Counted from the stretch's first letter, positions 36,913-47,132 are shown. The stretch is DNA of 64,000 nt from Mycobacterium sp. 1274761.0 (GCF_001668615.1 NZ_LZMC01000111.1:62001-126000); one strand, 5' to 3'. The notes: generated by a model from the sequence alone, not told the origin. A program made the numbers and translations.

Positions 36913-37755
36913 TTACGTACGCGTGGTCGGGCCGTTGGGAGCCTGAGGTGTCTGCGTCGCGGGCGAGGACGATCCGAGCAGTTGGTGAACCATCCATGTC
37001 CACATCTGGCCGTTGCTGCCGTTGACCGTATAGCTTGTGTGGATCGCCACCGCGGTCGCCGAGACCTCGTCGGCGTCGGGGTCATAGTCGCAGACGGCGT
37101 CGCCGGCATCGCACACGCTGATGGTTCGCACGCCGACATTCGCGGGCAGTTTCGCAGGGGCGTGGGCCAGGATGGGCCAGTCCTGCGCGGCGCCGCCGGT
37201 CTTCTCCGGATCCTTCGACGCCGATCCGACGTTGACGGTGGTGTCGTTGGGAATGCGGTCACCGTCGGCGATCAGCAGTGACGCGGCGAGGTTGGGATCG
37301 GCGCCGATCGCGGCGAGATTGCGGTGCACGACCATCGCGCCCTGCGAGTAGCCGGCCAACACAACCTTGGTGGTGGGGCACTGCGCGGTAAAGGCCGCGT
37401 ACTGCGCGCCCAGGGCGGTGGCTCCGGCATCGACGCTGCCCATGTAGTCGAGCCAGTCGCCGACGCCGGCGTCGGCGGGCACATCCTTGGCGGGGTACTC
37501 GACGGCTTCGGCGGTGATGGTGCGACCCTCTTGCGTCAGCTGCTGCTGGAGAGCCTGATACGACTGGTAGACGATCTTTCCCATGCCGCCGCTGGCGGTG
37601 GCCTCGTAGCCGTCGCGCTCGCCGGAGCCTGCGGCACCCATCCAATGGACGTCGGGGCAGCCCGGGGCCGCGTTCGCGGTACCGGCCGTCAAGCTGACAA
37701 AAGCACTTCCGGCCACAGCGACCGCACACGCGGCCGCACTCGTCCGACGAAACAT
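36913..37755 (-). CDS. Secreted cutinase-family esterase
   Basis: The 280-aa preprotein has a Sec signal peptide (MFRRTSAAACAVAVAGSAFV, cleavage near ANAA-PG at residue 30). The cutinase fold follows with the nucleophile in VLAGYSQGAMVVHRNLAAIG, the acid in CDAGDAVCDYDPDADEV and the histidine in AVAIHTSYTVNG, plus cysteines for the usual disulfides. These enzymes hydrolyse esters or act as phospholipases outside the cell; mycobacteria have several (Culp/Cut). The C-terminus ends in a Pro/Thr-rich tail. The gene is divergent from the zinc alcohol dehydrogenase; a CGATAT/ATATCG inverted repeat (37784-37804) lies upstream. Confidence 0.9.
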   Translation of the reverse strand: MFRRTSAAACAVAVAGSAFVSLTAGTANAAPGCPDVHWMGAAGSGERDGYEATASGGMGKIVYQSYQALQQQLTQEGRTITAEAVEYPAKDVPADAGVGDWLDYMGSVDAGATALGAQYAAFTAQCPTTKVVLAGYSQGAMVVHRNLAAIGADPNLAASLLIADGDRIPNDTTVNVGSASKDPEKTGGAAQDWPILAHAPAKLPANVGVRTISVCDAGDAVCDYDPDADEVSATAVAIHTSYTVNGSNGQMWTWMVHQLLGSSSPATQTPQAPNGPTTRT

Positions 37756-38005
37756 GAAACCCCCAACCCGACCTGCAGAAACACGATATACGCAAGAGAT
37801 ATCGCCACATAGTTCTCACGCGTTACAGATCCATCAAGATCGCGGTGACGCGCAGGTTTGCGATTCCTCAGGTCCGAATACGCGAGCAAGGGCTGACGTT
37901 GACGCGGCCAGGTGGAGCGCCACCCGCTTGTTCGGCGTGGGCCTACCTGCGCCGCTCATCTCTGGAGTTGCCAATGACCGGAGTAATCTCCCCGACGTGG
38001 CCACG

Positions 38006-39010
38006 ATGAAGATCGCCCGCGTTCCCGCGGCGAATGAGAAATTCGAACTGACCGAAGTCGACATTCCCGAACCAAGCCCCGGACACGTCCGCGTCAAAGT
38101 CCACGCCTGCGGCGTCTGCCACTCCGACTCGCTCACGATCGCCGGCGCGCTGGGCAATTCATTCCCGCGCGCACCGGGACACGAAATCGCCGGTGTCGTC
38201 GACGCCGTCGGCGAGGGCGTCGCCACCTGGAATACCGGAGATCGCGTCGGCGTCGGCTGGTTCGGCGGGTGCGACTTCACGTGCGAGCCTTGTCGCAGAG
38301 GCGATTTCATCTCCTGCGAGAACGGCCAGATTCCCGGCATCGCGTACGACGGCGGCTACGCCGAGTACATGATCGCGCCGGCCGAGGCTCTGGCCCGAAT
38401 CCCTGATGATTTGTCCGACGTCGACGCCGCGCCGCTGCTGTGCGCCGGCATCACGACGTTCAATGCGCTTCGGGAATCCGTCGCTCGCCCGGGCGACCGC
38501 GTTGCGGTCCTGGGCGTAGGCGGATTGGGACATCTGGGAATCCAGTTCGCCGCGAAGATGGGCCTTGAAGTGATAGCGATCGCACGGGGCACCGACAAGG
38601 AGCCGCTGGCCAAAGAGCTTGGCGCACACCACTACATCGACTCCACAGCGTTCAACGTCGCCGAGGAGTTGAACAGGCTCGGCGGTGTCCAGGTGGTCCT
38701 GGCGACGGTCACCGTCGCAGACGCGATGACGGCTACGCTCGAGGGACTCAAGGCACGCGGTCAGCTCGTCGTCGTTGGCGCGCCGCATGATCCACTTCAA
38801 GTGCCCGGCGCATCGATCATCTTCAAGTCGTCGTCGGTCCAGGGCCACGCGTCGGGCACCTCGCAGGATTCCGAAGATACCCTTCGCTTTTCGGCGCTGA
38901 CCGGTGTCCGGCCGATGATCGAGACGGTCCCGCTGTCGGAAGCGCAGGCTGCCTACGACAAGATGATGAGTGGTGCCGCGCGCTTCCGGATGGTGCTGAC
39001 GATGGTCTGA
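38006..39010 (+). CDS. Zinc-dependent alcohol dehydrogenase (MDR family)
   Basis: A 334-aa protein from ATG 38006 (MKIARVPAANEKFELTEVDI); GTG 37997 is an in-frame alternative. Catalytic zinc ligands lie in HACGVCHSDSLTIAG and PGHEIAGVV. A structural-zinc-like segment, GWFGGCDFTCEPCRRGDFIS followed by a fourth cysteine, is present, and the NAD(P)-binding motif is VAVLGVGGLGHLGIQFAAKM. It should oxidise an alcohol or reduce an aldehyde with NAD(P). It is monocistronic, between the cutinase gene and the tuf terminator. Nothing ties it directly to mycofactocin, although alcohol metabolism is a shared theme. Confidence 0.9.
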   Translation: MKIARVPAANEKFELTEVDIPEPSPGHVRVKVHACGVCHSDSLTIAGALGNSFPRAPGHEIAGVVDAVGEGVATWNTGDRVGVGWFGGCDFTCEPCRRGDFISCENGQIPGIAYDGGYAEYMIAPAEALARIPDDLSDVDAAPLLCAGITTFNALRESVARPGDRVAVLGVGGLGHLGIQFAAKMGLEVIAIARGTDKEPLAKELGAHHYIDSTAFNVAEELNRLGGVQVVLATVTVADAMTATLEGLKARGQLVVVGAPHDPLQVPGASIIFKSSSVQGHASGTSQDSEDTLRFSALTGVRPMIETVPLSEAQAAYDKMMSGAARFRMVLTMV

Positions 39011-39038
39011 GGCCTCCCGCCGAATGCCCCCAATCGCA

Positions 39039-39072
39039 AAGTGGCGCCCACCCTTTCGGGTGAGCGCCACTT
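39039..39072. terminator. Strong bidirectional terminator between adh and tuf
   Basis: A 34-base hairpin: AAGTGGCGC (39039-39047) pairs with GCGCCACTT (39064-39072), and ACCC with GGGT inside, closing a TTTC loop. It lies between convergent stop codons and ends the str operon. Confidence 0.85.
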
Positions 39073-39093
39073 CGGCGTTTTGAGTTCAGATCA

Positions 39094-40284
<1,191 letters not shown>

Positions 40285-40376
40285 TTCTGTGTCCTCCTGG
40301 ACTGTGTTGGTGCTTGTTGTAAAGCAGGTTTGATCTTTGCAGTTGTTGTTCGCCGCGGCGGCGTCAGGTCAGACTT

Positions 40377-40482
40377 ACTGACCCGTCGCCTTCGCGATGA
40401 TCGATTGCTCGACTCCGGGCCAGCTCCGGGCCTCGGGCTGACGCCCTCGTGTCCTCACTGACCCGTCGCCTTCGCGATGATC
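40377..40482. repeat. Direct repeat: duplicated fusA 3' end
   Basis: A 26-bp sequence at 40377-40402 is identical to 40457-40482, exactly 80 bp apart. The second copy is the end of fusA (codons for IIAKATGQ plus stop); the first lies downstream of the stop and reads into TAA instead of TGA when translated the same way. It looks like a tandem duplication whose middle part has diverged. Confidence 0.8.
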
Positions 40483-42560
40483 TCCTTCGACACCTGCGCC
40501 GGAACTTCGGCGTAGCTGTCGAACACCATGGAGTAGTTTGCCCGGCCCTGGGTCTTCGACCGAAGGTCGCCGACGTAGCCGAACATCTCCGACAGCGGCA
40601 CGTGCGCCTTGACGACGCGTGCACCGCTCCGCTCCTCCATGGCCTGGATCTGGCCACGGCGGGAGTTCAGGTCGCCGATCACATCGCCCATGTAATCCTC
40701 GGGCGTGGTGACCTCGACGGCCATGATCGGCTCCAGGATCACCGGCTGTGCTTGTCCCGCAGCCTTTTTCAGTGCCTGCGAACCGGCGATCTTGAATGCC
40801 ATTTCCGATGAGTCGACGTCGTGGTACTGACCGTCGAGCAGAGTGACCTTCAGGTTCACCAGCGGGTAGCCGGCCAGCACGCCGTACTGCATGGCGTCCT
40901 GCGCGCCAGCATCCACCGACGGGATGTACTCGCGCGGGATGCGCCCACCGGTGACCTTGTTCTCGAACTCGTAGGTCGCACCGTCCTCGCCAGTGAACGG
41001 CTCGAGGTTGATGATGACCTTCGCGAACTGGCCGGAGCCACCCGTCTGCTTCTTATGGGTGTACTCGACGTTCTGCACTGCGCGGCGGATGGTCTCCTTG
41101 TAGGCCACCTGCGGCTTGCCGACGTTGGCCTCGACCTTGAATTCGCGGCGCATGCGGTCCACCAGGATGTCCAGGTGCAGCTCGCCCATGCCGCCGATGA
41201 CGGTCTGGCCGGTCTCCTGATCCAGGTGCACCTTGAAGGTCGGATCCTCCTCGGCGAGCTTCTGGATCGACAGCGACAGCTTCTCCTGGTCGCTCTTGGT
41301 CTTGGGCTCGATCGCCACTTCGATCACCGGATCGGGGAAGGTCATCGACTCCAGCACGACCTGATCGTTCGGGTCGCTCAGGGTGTCGCCCGTGGTGGTG
41401 TCCTTCAACCCGATCACGGCGTAGATGTGTCCGGCCGAGGCGTACTCCACCGGGTTCTCCTTGTTGGAGTGCATCTGGAACAGCTTGCCCAGCCGCTCCT
41501 TCTTGCCCTTGGTGGCGTTGATGACCTGCGAACCCGAGTCGACCTTGCCCGAGTACACCCGGACATAGGTCAGCTTGCCGAAGAACGGATGCGTGGCGAC
41601 CTTGAACGCCAGCGCCGAGAACGGCTCGTCGGTCGAGGGCTTGCGGATGATCTGCTCATCCTCTTTGCCCGGTGCGTGGCCGACGGCCGGCGGCACATCC
41701 AGCGGGGACGGCAGGTAGTCGATGACCGCGTCGAGCATGGGCTGCACGCCCTTGTTCTTGAACGCGCTGCCGCACAGCACCGGATACGCCTCCGAGGCGA
41801 TCGTCAGCTTGCGGATCGCGCTCTTGATCTCCTCGACGGTGAGCTCCTCGCCGCCGAGGTACTTCTCCAGCAGCGCCTCGTCGGTCTCCGCGACGGCCTC
41901 GAGCAGCTGGGTGCGGTACTCGTCGGCCTTCTCCTGCAGGTCGGCCGGGATGTCGACGACGTCATACTTCTCACCGAGCTTGGCCTCGGCGCTCCACACC
42001 TTGGCCTTCATCTCGACGAGGTCGACCACACCTTCGAAATCGCTCTCCGCGCCGATGGGCAGCTGGACCGGGATCACGTTCGCACCCAGGCGCTCCTCCA
42101 TCGTCTTCACGGAGAAGTAGAAGTCGGCGCCGATCTTGTCCATCTTGTTGACGAAGCAGATGCGCGGCACGTCGTACTTGTCGGCCTGCCGCCAGACCTG
42201 CTCGGACTGCGGCTCCACGCCCTCCTTGCCGTCGAACACGGCAACGGCACCGTCGAGCACGCGCAGGCTGCGCTCCACCTCGACGGTGAAGTCGACATGG
42301 CCAGGGGTGTCGATCAGGTTGATCTGATGGTCTTTCCAAAACGTAGTGGTAGCAGCCGAGGTGATGGTGATACCCCGTTCCTGCTCCTGCTCCATCCAGT
42401 CCATCGTGGCGGCACCGTCGTGCACCTCACCGATCTTGTAGCTGATGCCGGTGTAGTACAGGATGCGCTCGGTGGTCGTGGTCTTGCCGGCATCGATGTG
42501 CGCCATGATGCCGATGTTGCGGACCTTGTTCAGGTCGGTAAGCACGTCCTTCTGTGCCAC
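40455..42560 (-). CDS. fusA: Elongation factor G
   Basis: The 701-aa GTPase starts at GTG 42560 ([20 protein letters not shown]). P-loop [16 protein letters not shown], switch [10 protein letters not shown] and NKMDKIG are intact; domains II-V follow, with [17 protein letters not shown] in domain IV. EF-G drives translocation and ribosome recycling. It is 99 bases downstream of rpsG in the str operon. The C-terminus reads AKATGQ and its last codons are duplicated downstream. Confidence 0.98.
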   Translation of the reverse strand: MAQKDVLTDLNKVRNIGIMAHIDAGKTTTTERILYYTGISYKIGEVHDGAATMDWMEQEQERGITITSAATTTFWKDHQINLIDTPGHVDFTVEVERSLRVLDGAVAVFDGKEGVEPQSEQVWRQADKYDVPRICFVNKMDKIGADFYFSVKTMEERLGANVIPVQLPIGAESDFEGVVDLVEMKAKVWSAEAKLGEKYDVVDIPADLQEKADEYRTQLLEAVAETDEALLEKYLGGEELTVEEIKSAIRKLTIASEAYPVLCGSAFKNKGVQPMLDAVIDYLPSPLDVPPAVGHAPGKEDEQIIRKPSTDEPFSALAFKVATHPFFGKLTYVRVYSGKVDSGSQVINATKGKKERLGKLFQMHSNKENPVEYASAGHIYAVIGLKDTTTGDTLSDPNDQVVLESMTFPDPVIEVAIEPKTKSDQEKLSLSIQKLAEEDPTFKVHLDQETGQTVIGGMGELHLDILVDRMRREFKVEANVGKPQVAYKETIRRAVQNVEYTHKKQTGGSGQFAKVIINLEPFTGEDGATYEFENKVTGGRIPREYIPSVDAGAQDAMQYGVLAGYPLVNLKVTLLDGQYHDVDSSEMAFKIAGSQALKKAAGQAQPVILEPIMAVEVTTPEDYMGDVIGDLNSRRGQIQAMEERSGARVVKAHVPLSEMFGYVGDLRSKTQGRANYSMVFDSYAEVPAQVSKEIIAKATGQ

Positions 42561-42659
42561 AGAAGTCTTCTCTTTCGCTCGTTAGTTGCTGTTGTTCAGT
42601 GCGCCCGGCGACGGTGCCGAAGGTCGCCGCTCAGCGGCTCCGCGCGCGAGGCGACTTAC

Positions 42660-43130
42660 TCACCAGCGGTAGTGCGCGAAGGCCCGGTTCGCCTCGGCCA
42701 TCTTGTGGGTGTCTTCACGCCGCTTGACGCTGGCACCCAGGCCGTTGCTGGCGTCGAGGATCTCGTTGGCCAGCCGCTCGACCATCGTCTTCTCCCGGCG
42801 CTGCCGCGAGAAGCTCACCAGCCAGCGCAGGGCCAGCGTGGTGGAACGATCGGCACGCACCTCGACCGGGACCTGATAGGTCGCACCGCCAACCCGGCGG
42901 CTGCGAACCTCGAGGGCCGGCTTGACGTTGTCGAGAGCGCGCTTGAGGGTGACGACCGGATCGGTGCCGGTCTTGTCCCGAGCCTGTTCGAGCGCACCAT
43001 AAACAATGCGTTCGGCCAGCGATTTCTTCCCCTGCAGGAGAACCTTGTTGACCAGCTGGGTGACCAACTGCGATCCGTAGACCGGGTCGTTGACCAGCGG
43101 ACGCTTGGGTGCGGGCCCCTTGCGCGGCAT
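42660..43130 (-). CDS. rpsG: 30S ribosomal protein S7
   Basis: A 156-aa protein starting [20 protein letters not shown] with the S7 core [20 protein letters not shown] and [21 protein letters not shown]7 nucleates assembly of the 30S head and contacts E-site tRNA; in E. coli it also represses its operon. The ATG overlaps the rpsL stop by one base (TAATG). Confidence 0.98.
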   Translation of the reverse strand: MPRKGPAPKRPLVNDPVYGSQLVTQLVNKVLLQGKKSLAERIVYGALEQARDKTGTDPVVTLKRALDNVKPALEVRSRRVGGATYQVPVEVRADRSTTLALRWLVSFSRQRREKTMVERLANEILDASNGLGASVKRREDTHKMAEANRAFAHYRW

Positions 43131-43504
43131 TAGCTCTTCTCCTTCTTGGCGCCGTATCGGCTGCGCGCCTGCTTGCGGTTCTTCACGCCCTGGGTGTCGA
43201 GCGAGCCGCGGATGATCTTGTAGCGGACACCGGGGAGGTCCTTCACACGACCGCCGCGAACCAGCACCATCGAGTGCTCCTGCAGGTTGTGTCCCTCACC
43301 CGGGATGTAAGCGGTGACCTCAACCTGGCTGGTGAGCTTGACGCGGGCCACCTTGCGAAGCGCCGAGTTCGGCTTCTTCGGGGTGGTGGTGTACACGCGG
43401 GTGCACACACCGCGCCGCTGCGGGCTGCCCTTGAGGGCCGCGGTCTTCACCTTGGCGATCTTGTCGCGGCGACCCTTGCGGACCAGCTGCTGGATGGTTG
43501 GCAT
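43130..43504 (-). CDS. rpsL: 30S ribosomal protein S12
   Basis: A 124-aa protein starting [20 protein letters not shown]. The loops that monitor decoding read [18 protein letters not shown] (Lys43) and [19 protein letters not shown] (Lys88), both wild type, so no classical rpsL streptomycin-resistance substitution is present. The C-terminal tail [14 protein letters not shown] is standard. It is the first gene of the str operon. Confidence 0.98.
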
Positions 43505-43651
43505 CTACCGGCTTTCTCTCTTCTTGGTACTTCTAAGTCGTGCTGTCTCAAGTCTCTGTACTGCAGTTATGACCCGTTCGCTTACCCCGCGACCGGGTGT
43601 GTCGCACACGCCCGCACCGGGATTTTTGACGACCCATTTCGATGCTTGACG

Positions 43652-43680
43652 AACATGCGAATTGGCCCGGCGCGCGGCAA
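43652..43680 (-). promoter_or_regulatory. Candidate str operon (rpsL) promoter
   Basis: On the minus strand TTGCCG (43675-43680) and CATGTT (43652-43657) are separated by 17 bp, about 150 bases upstream of rpsL. They resemble housekeeping hexamers, with a C in the first -10 position. The rest of the 277-base gap 43505-43781 shows no gene. Confidence 0.4.
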
Positions 43681-43781
43681 CCGCCTACCTGCCAGGCACG
43701 GCGATCCACGATACCAGGGCAGAGCACCACGATCCAAACCCGTGACAGGGCGCCTAACCGCAGGTCAGCCGGTGCGGACGC

Positions 43782-44402
43782 TCAGCGCCTCTGCATGCCG
43801 GCCGCCAACCGCATGACCATGTCACTGAACACCGTATCGGTATCAACAATTCCGTTCATCACGCCGGTCATCTCCAGCAGCACGAAGCCGTGCAGCGCCG
43901 ACCAGAACTCCAGGGCGGCGTGGAAGGCGTCCTCGCCGTCCAGCCCGTAAGAGGCCAGCACCGAGATGACCGGCGCCGCGGCGGCCCTGGTGGCTTCGGT
44001 GAACTCAGGGTCGTCACCGCCTAGCGGCATTCGGGTGAACGCCGAGTAGCGGCCCGGATGGTGGTGCGCATAGCTGCGGTACGCGCTGGCCATCGCCATC
44101 ACCGCGTCGTCGCGGGTGCGGCCCTGCCCGACCGTGTTCAACATGTCGATGATGTCGCCGACCACCCGCATCCGCACCGTGCGGCGCAGGTCCTCCAGGC
44201 TGTCGACGTGGTTGTACAGCGACGGGCCCTTGGTGCCGAGCTGGGTGGCCAGCGCGTTGATCGTCAGCGCGTCCCAGCCGTCGCGGTCGAGGAAGGTCAG
44301 GGCCGCGTTGACGATGGAGTCCCGGCTCAGTTTCGCCGGTCGTCGACCGGGCGATTGGGGCGCCGGCGCCGCCTTGACGTCGCTGGCCTCGCGGGCTGCC
44401 AT
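43782..44402 (-). CDS. TetR-family regulator (Rv0681-like)
   Basis: The start was set at ATG 44402 (MAAREASDVKAAPAPQSPGR), giving 206 aa; an in-frame start at 44447 would run over a palindrome and into the next gene. The helix-turn-helix is ALTINALATQLGTKGPSLYN, preceded by SRDSIVNAALTFLDRDGWDA. The C-terminal part (FTRMPLGGDDPEFTEATRAA, then FHAALEFWSALHGFVLLEMT) fits the WHG-type ligand domain. It sits just upstream of rpsL on the same strand, as Rv0681 does in M. tuberculosis. Its target is unknown; a perfect palindrome directly before it suggests autoregulation. Confidence 0.88.
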   Translation of the reverse strand: MAAREASDVKAAPAPQSPGRRPAKLSRDSIVNAALTFLDRDGWDALTINALATQLGTKGPSLYNHVDSLEDLRRTVRMRVVGDIIDMLNTVGQGRTRDDAVMAMASAYRSYAHHHPGRYSAFTRMPLGGDDPEFTEATRAAAAPVISVLASYGLDGEDAFHAALEFWSALHGFVLLEMTGVMNGIVDTDTVFSDMVMRLAAGMQRR

Positions 44403-44409
44403 ACCCGAA

Positions 44410-44428
44410 AAACTAACACCTCTAGTTT
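44410..44428. promoter_or_regulatory. Palindrome before the Rv0681-like tetR
   Basis: AAACTA (44410-44415) and TAGTTT (44423-44428) are perfect inverted repeats with a 7-base centre, in the 34-base gap upstream of tetR. A site for the TetR protein itself is likely. Confidence 0.45.
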
Positions 44429-44436
44429 CCCGGGGG

Positions 44437-44964
44437 TCAGTTGACACGGTCCTGGCTGAGCTGTGCCAGCCGTTCGGCGATCGTGCACAGATCGGGCAGC
44501 GTGGCGGGATTCATCGTCTGGATCGACCAGGTGATGACGTCACCGCCTTTCGACACGTAGATGCTGCAGGCGTTGGCGTCGTACGCCTTGAACCCTTTGT
44601 TGCCGTCGAGAGACAGTTCGGTCAGCGTCCGGCCGGCCTGTTGTTCGAGCGTTCGCTCGGTGTCCATGTCGCTGCCGCGGTACCACCACGTCGAGATGCC
44701 CATGCCGGCACCGAACGAGCCGAGCATCGTGTTCTCCTGCCAGAAGCAGCCCGCGTCGCTGTCGACGACCTTGGTGAACATGCCCGAACCGGTGGCCGCG
44801 GCTATGTCGGAGTCCGTCACGTCGTTGCACTCGCCGCTGCGGAACCCGCCACTGGAACCGGTATCAGCGCCGAACGTCGGCCCGCGGTGTGGCGTGCCGG
44901 TACAGGCGGACAGAAAGGCGCAGGCCACCAGCGCAGCCCAGAGGTGACGCAGTTGTTTGGACAC
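44437..44964 (-). CDS. DUF3558-type lipoprotein 1
   Basis: A 175-aa preprotein from GTG 44964 with signal peptide LWAALVACAFLSAC and a good lipobox LSAC (Cys 21), so it should be lipidated and anchored outside the membrane. The mature part (SGECNDVTDSDIAAATGSGM, GCFWQENTMLGSFGAGMGIS, CSIYVSKGGDVITWSIQTM) has the Cys pattern and the C-x-W core of the DUF3558 family of actinobacterial lipoproteins. It follows a homologous gene by 3 bases. Rv0679c holds the same position in M. tuberculosis. Function unknown. Confidence 0.82.
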   Translation of the reverse strand: MSKQLRHLWAALVACAFLSACTGTPHRGPTFGADTGSSGGFRSGECNDVTDSDIAAATGSGMFTKVVDSDAGCFWQENTMLGSFGAGMGISTWWYRGSDMDTERTLEQQAGRTLTELSLDGNKGFKAYDANACSIYVSKGGDVITWSIQTMNPATLPDLCTIAERLAQLSQDRVN

Positions 44965-44967
44965 CGT

Positions 44968-45516
44968 CTACAGATCCGACGACAGGGTGGCCGCGAGCAG
45001 TTTTTCGGCGTCCTTGCACGGGTCGGTGTCGGTCTTGCCGCGGGTCTGCACCCACCAGCTCAAGACACCGGAGCCGGCCGCGGCGGTGGCCGAGCATCCC
45101 GCGCCGTTGGTGTCGCGACGGGCGAGAAACGCCTCGTGCCGTTCGATGTCCTTGTCCGTGACCGTCGCGCCGCGCTGCCGGACCAGCGTCCGTTCGCGGT
45201 CCAGGCTGCCGGTCTCGAACCACGAGAACGTGACGTCGACCGTGGCCGGAGCGGCACCTCCCGACCTGCGCTGCAGCACGTATTGGCACACCGCGCCGCT
45301 GTAGGGCCGCACCACGGTGTCAGCGCCCAGTATGTCTTGCACCGAGCTGTCCTCGAGGAGGCCGCAGCGGTTTTCGACGTAGCCGTAGCTGCGTTGCGGA
45401 TCCGGCACGGCGAGCCGGGAGCGTTGTGCGGTTCCACTGACTGTCTGCGCACAGCCACCGGCGGTCACCACCGCCGTGACCGCTGCGATAGCAACCGCCG
45501 TGACCCGCCAACGCAT
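44968..45516 (-). CDS. DUF3558-type lipoprotein 2
   Basis: A 182-aa preprotein from ATG 45516 (MRWRVTAVAIAAVTAVVTAG) followed by GCAQTVSGTAQ, giving a lipobox-like TAGGC. The mature part carries CGLLEDSSVQDILGADTVVR, CQYVLQRRSG, FSWFETGSLDRERTL and a final CKDAEKLLAATL, the same order of conserved Cys and Trp elements as its downstream paralogue. The pair is probably an old tandem duplication (Rv0680c/Rv0679c position). Function unknown; surface exposure is expected. Confidence 0.8.
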   Translation of the reverse strand: MRWRVTAVAIAAVTAVVTAGGCAQTVSGTAQRSRLAVPDPQRSYGYVENRCGLLEDSSVQDILGADTVVRPYSGAVCQYVLQRRSGGAAPATVDVTFSWFETGSLDRERTLVRQRGATVTDKDIERHEAFLARRDTNGAGCSATAAAGSGVLSWWVQTRGKTDTDPCKDAEKLLAATLSSDL

Positions 45517-45632
45517 CGTCGACACGCTACCCAGCGCCGTCCGGGGTCGCGACCCATGTATGCAGGCCCGACGCGAATCCGAACCGACCAACTACTGCCG
45601 TGAACCTCAGCCACGACGTACGCTTTACAGCC

Positions 45633-46019
45633 ATGACCGCTGGGGGTTGGAAAGCGCTTCGCCGATCGGTGACGGTGTTTGCGGCCGTGGCGCCGATGGC
45701 GTTCATTGTGGGCGTTCCTCCCGCGCAGGCCAAAGAAGGCGACACCCACATCACGTCTGTCGGCAGCGTTCAGACGATCGACTGCAACGACTCGACGCTT
45801 CTGGTGAACGGTTCCGGCAACTCGATCACCGCGCTAGGTAGCTGCTGGGCGATCACGGTTCAGGGGTCGTCGAACACCATCATCGCCGACAACGTGATCA
45901 ACGACATCACCGTCTACGGGTTCGATCAGGCCGTCTTCTATAAGAACGGCGACCCGGTTATCTGGGACCGTGGGCGGGAACTTGGCATGATGAATCGGAT
46001 CGACCGCGTCCCCGCGTAG
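45633..46019 (+). CDS. Secreted DUF3060 protein
   Basis: From ATG 45633 (128 aa; MTAGGWKALRRSVTVFAAVA) with a Sec signal peptide ending near PAQA-KE. The mature domain is a repetitive beta structure of the DUF3060 type: IDCNDSTLLVNGSGNSITAL, GSCWAITVQGSSNTI, NDITVYGFDQAVFYKNGDPV. An upstream in-frame GTG at 45600 is possible. It is divergent from the DUF3558 pair and 40 bases before a paralogous lipoprotein. Function unknown. Confidence 0.78.
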   Translation: MTAGGWKALRRSVTVFAAVAPMAFIVGVPPAQAKEGDTHITSVGSVQTIDCNDSTLLVNGSGNSITALGSCWAITVQGSSNTIIADNVINDITVYGFDQAVFYKNGDPVIWDRGRELGMMNRIDRVPA

Positions 46020-46059
46020 TCGTCCGGTTCTGTTCGCGCCCAACGGAAGCGAGGGAACC

Positions 46060-46461
46060 ATGCGCACGCGCGTTTTGTTCGGTGCCACTGCCGCCGTCAT
46101 CACCATCGGCCTCGCCGGCTGCGGAGCCGAGAGCAACGACACCAACTCTCCGTCAGCGACGTTCGGCTCCGAGGGTGGTCAGGTCGAGATCGGCAACACC
46201 ATCAACTTCAGCTCGGTCGGCACAACCACGGAACTGGATTGCGCAGATGGAAAGTCGCTCAACATCGGCGGCAGCAACAACAAGCTGACCGTCAAGGGCA
46301 CCTGCGCCAACGCGAACATCGGCGGCGCCGACAACACGCTGACCATCGAGCGCATCGACAAGGGGCTCAGCGTCGTCGGCTTCAACAACACCGTCACCTA
46401 CAAGCAGGGCGATCCGAAGATCAACGACACCGGGTCAGGCAACAAAATCAGCAAAGGCTGA
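46060..46461 (+). CDS. DUF3060 lipoprotein
   Basis: A 133-aa preprotein (MRTRVLFGATAAVITIGLAG then Cys) with a clear lipobox GLAGC and an AGGGAA ribosome-binding site. The DUF3060 core repeats Asn/Gly-rich strands: LDCADGKSLNIGGSNNKLTV, ANIGGADNTLTIERIDKGLS, VVGFNNTVTYKQGDPKIND. It is a paralogue of the preceding secreted protein; the spacing indicates one transcript. Function unknown; it should sit on the outer face of the membrane. Confidence 0.82.
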   Translation: MRTRVLFGATAAVITIGLAGCGAESNDTNSPSATFGSEGGQVEIGNTINFSSVGTTTELDCADGKSLNIGGSNNKLTVKGTCANANIGGADNTLTIERIDKGLSVVGFNNTVTYKQGDPKINDTGSGNKISKG

Positions 46462-46464
46462 CTT

Positions 46465-46492
46465 TTTGATGTCCATCATCATGGACATCAAA
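46465..46492. promoter_or_regulatory. Perfect 12-bp-arm palindrome upstream of tetR (operator 1)
   Basis: Arms TTTGATGTCCAT and ATGGACATCAAA with a 4-base centre. It is A/T-rich and covers the probable -35 (TGGACA, 46482-46487) of the downstream tetR gene, so repressor binding would block transcription. It could also serve as a weak terminator of the DUF3060 pair. Confidence 0.65.
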
Positions 46493-46517
46493 TGGCAATT
46501 TGCTGTACATTGCCATT
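46491..46517. promoter_or_regulatory. Second palindrome with embedded -10 (operator 2) and leaderless start
   Basis: Arms AATGGCAAT (46491-46499) and ATTGCCATT (46509-46517). The -10-like TACATT (46506-46511) lies in it, 18 bp after TGGACA. Transcription would start at about the ATG of the tetR gene (46521). Confidence 0.6.
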
Positions 46518-46520
46518 GAC

Positions 46521-47126
46521 ATGAAAACGCGCACGTACGACATGGGCGCACGTCAGCAGGCCAAAAACGCGACCCGCGACGCGATCATCCGGGCCGCGAT
46601 CGACACCTTCATGGCCGAGCGATCATTCGAGATCACGCTGCCCTCCGTCGCCGAGCGCGCCGACGTATCGGTCAAGACGGTGCTGCGGCACTTCGGCAGC
46701 CGTGACGCACTGATCGATGCCGCGTGGTTGCAGGCGTATGCCGACGTCATGGCCGAACGCACGCCTCCGCCCGACGATCCGGACGCCGCGCTGCGGGTGC
46801 TCATCGCCCACTACGAACGCCTGGGCGAAATGGGCCTGGCCATGCTGGCCAATGAGAGCGACCATCGTGCGCAGCAGATGAACCACGCGGGGCGACTCGC
46901 CCACCGCCAATGGGTGGAGGACGTTTTTGCGTCCCGGCTTCCGCAGTCACCCGAGGCACGGGCCCGGTGCATCGACGTCCTTGTCGTCGCCACCGATGTT
47001 TACTGCTGGAAGCTGCTTCGCCTGGATCGGGCGTTGTCGGTCGACGAGGTCCACGATCGGATGTCGCTCATGACAGACGCCGTATTGGCAAGTGCGCAAA
47101 GCGAAGCCGGTCCAGTGCGGAGGTAG
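46521..47126 (+). CDS. TetR-family regulator paired with a glycosyltransferase
   Basis: A 201-aa protein from ATG 46521 (MKTRTYDMGARQQAKNATRD). The helix-turn-helix is ITLPSVAERADVSVKTVLRH, following DAIIRAAIDTFMAERSFE. The C-terminal domain has no recognised ligand signature. It is followed after 6 bases by a glycosyltransferase gene with a strong GGAGG site, so the two form an operon likely repressed by this protein through the two upstream palindromes. An in-frame TTG at 46500 is less likely because it lies within the promoter. Confidence 0.88.
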   Translation: MKTRTYDMGARQQAKNATRDAIIRAAIDTFMAERSFEITLPSVAERADVSVKTVLRHFGSRDALIDAAWLQAYADVMAERTPPPDDPDAALRVLIAHYERLGEMGLAMLANESDHRAQQMNHAGRLAHRQWVEDVFASRLPQSPEARARCIDVLVVATDVYCWKLLRLDRALSVDEVHDRMSLMTDAVLASAQSEAGPVRR

Positions 47127-47132
47127 GGCGCC

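Noticed and set aside
40821-43133. 770-codon open frame on the plus strand opposite fusA and rpsG
   Set aside because: Antisense of essential conserved genes, no recognisable motif, no ribosome-binding site.
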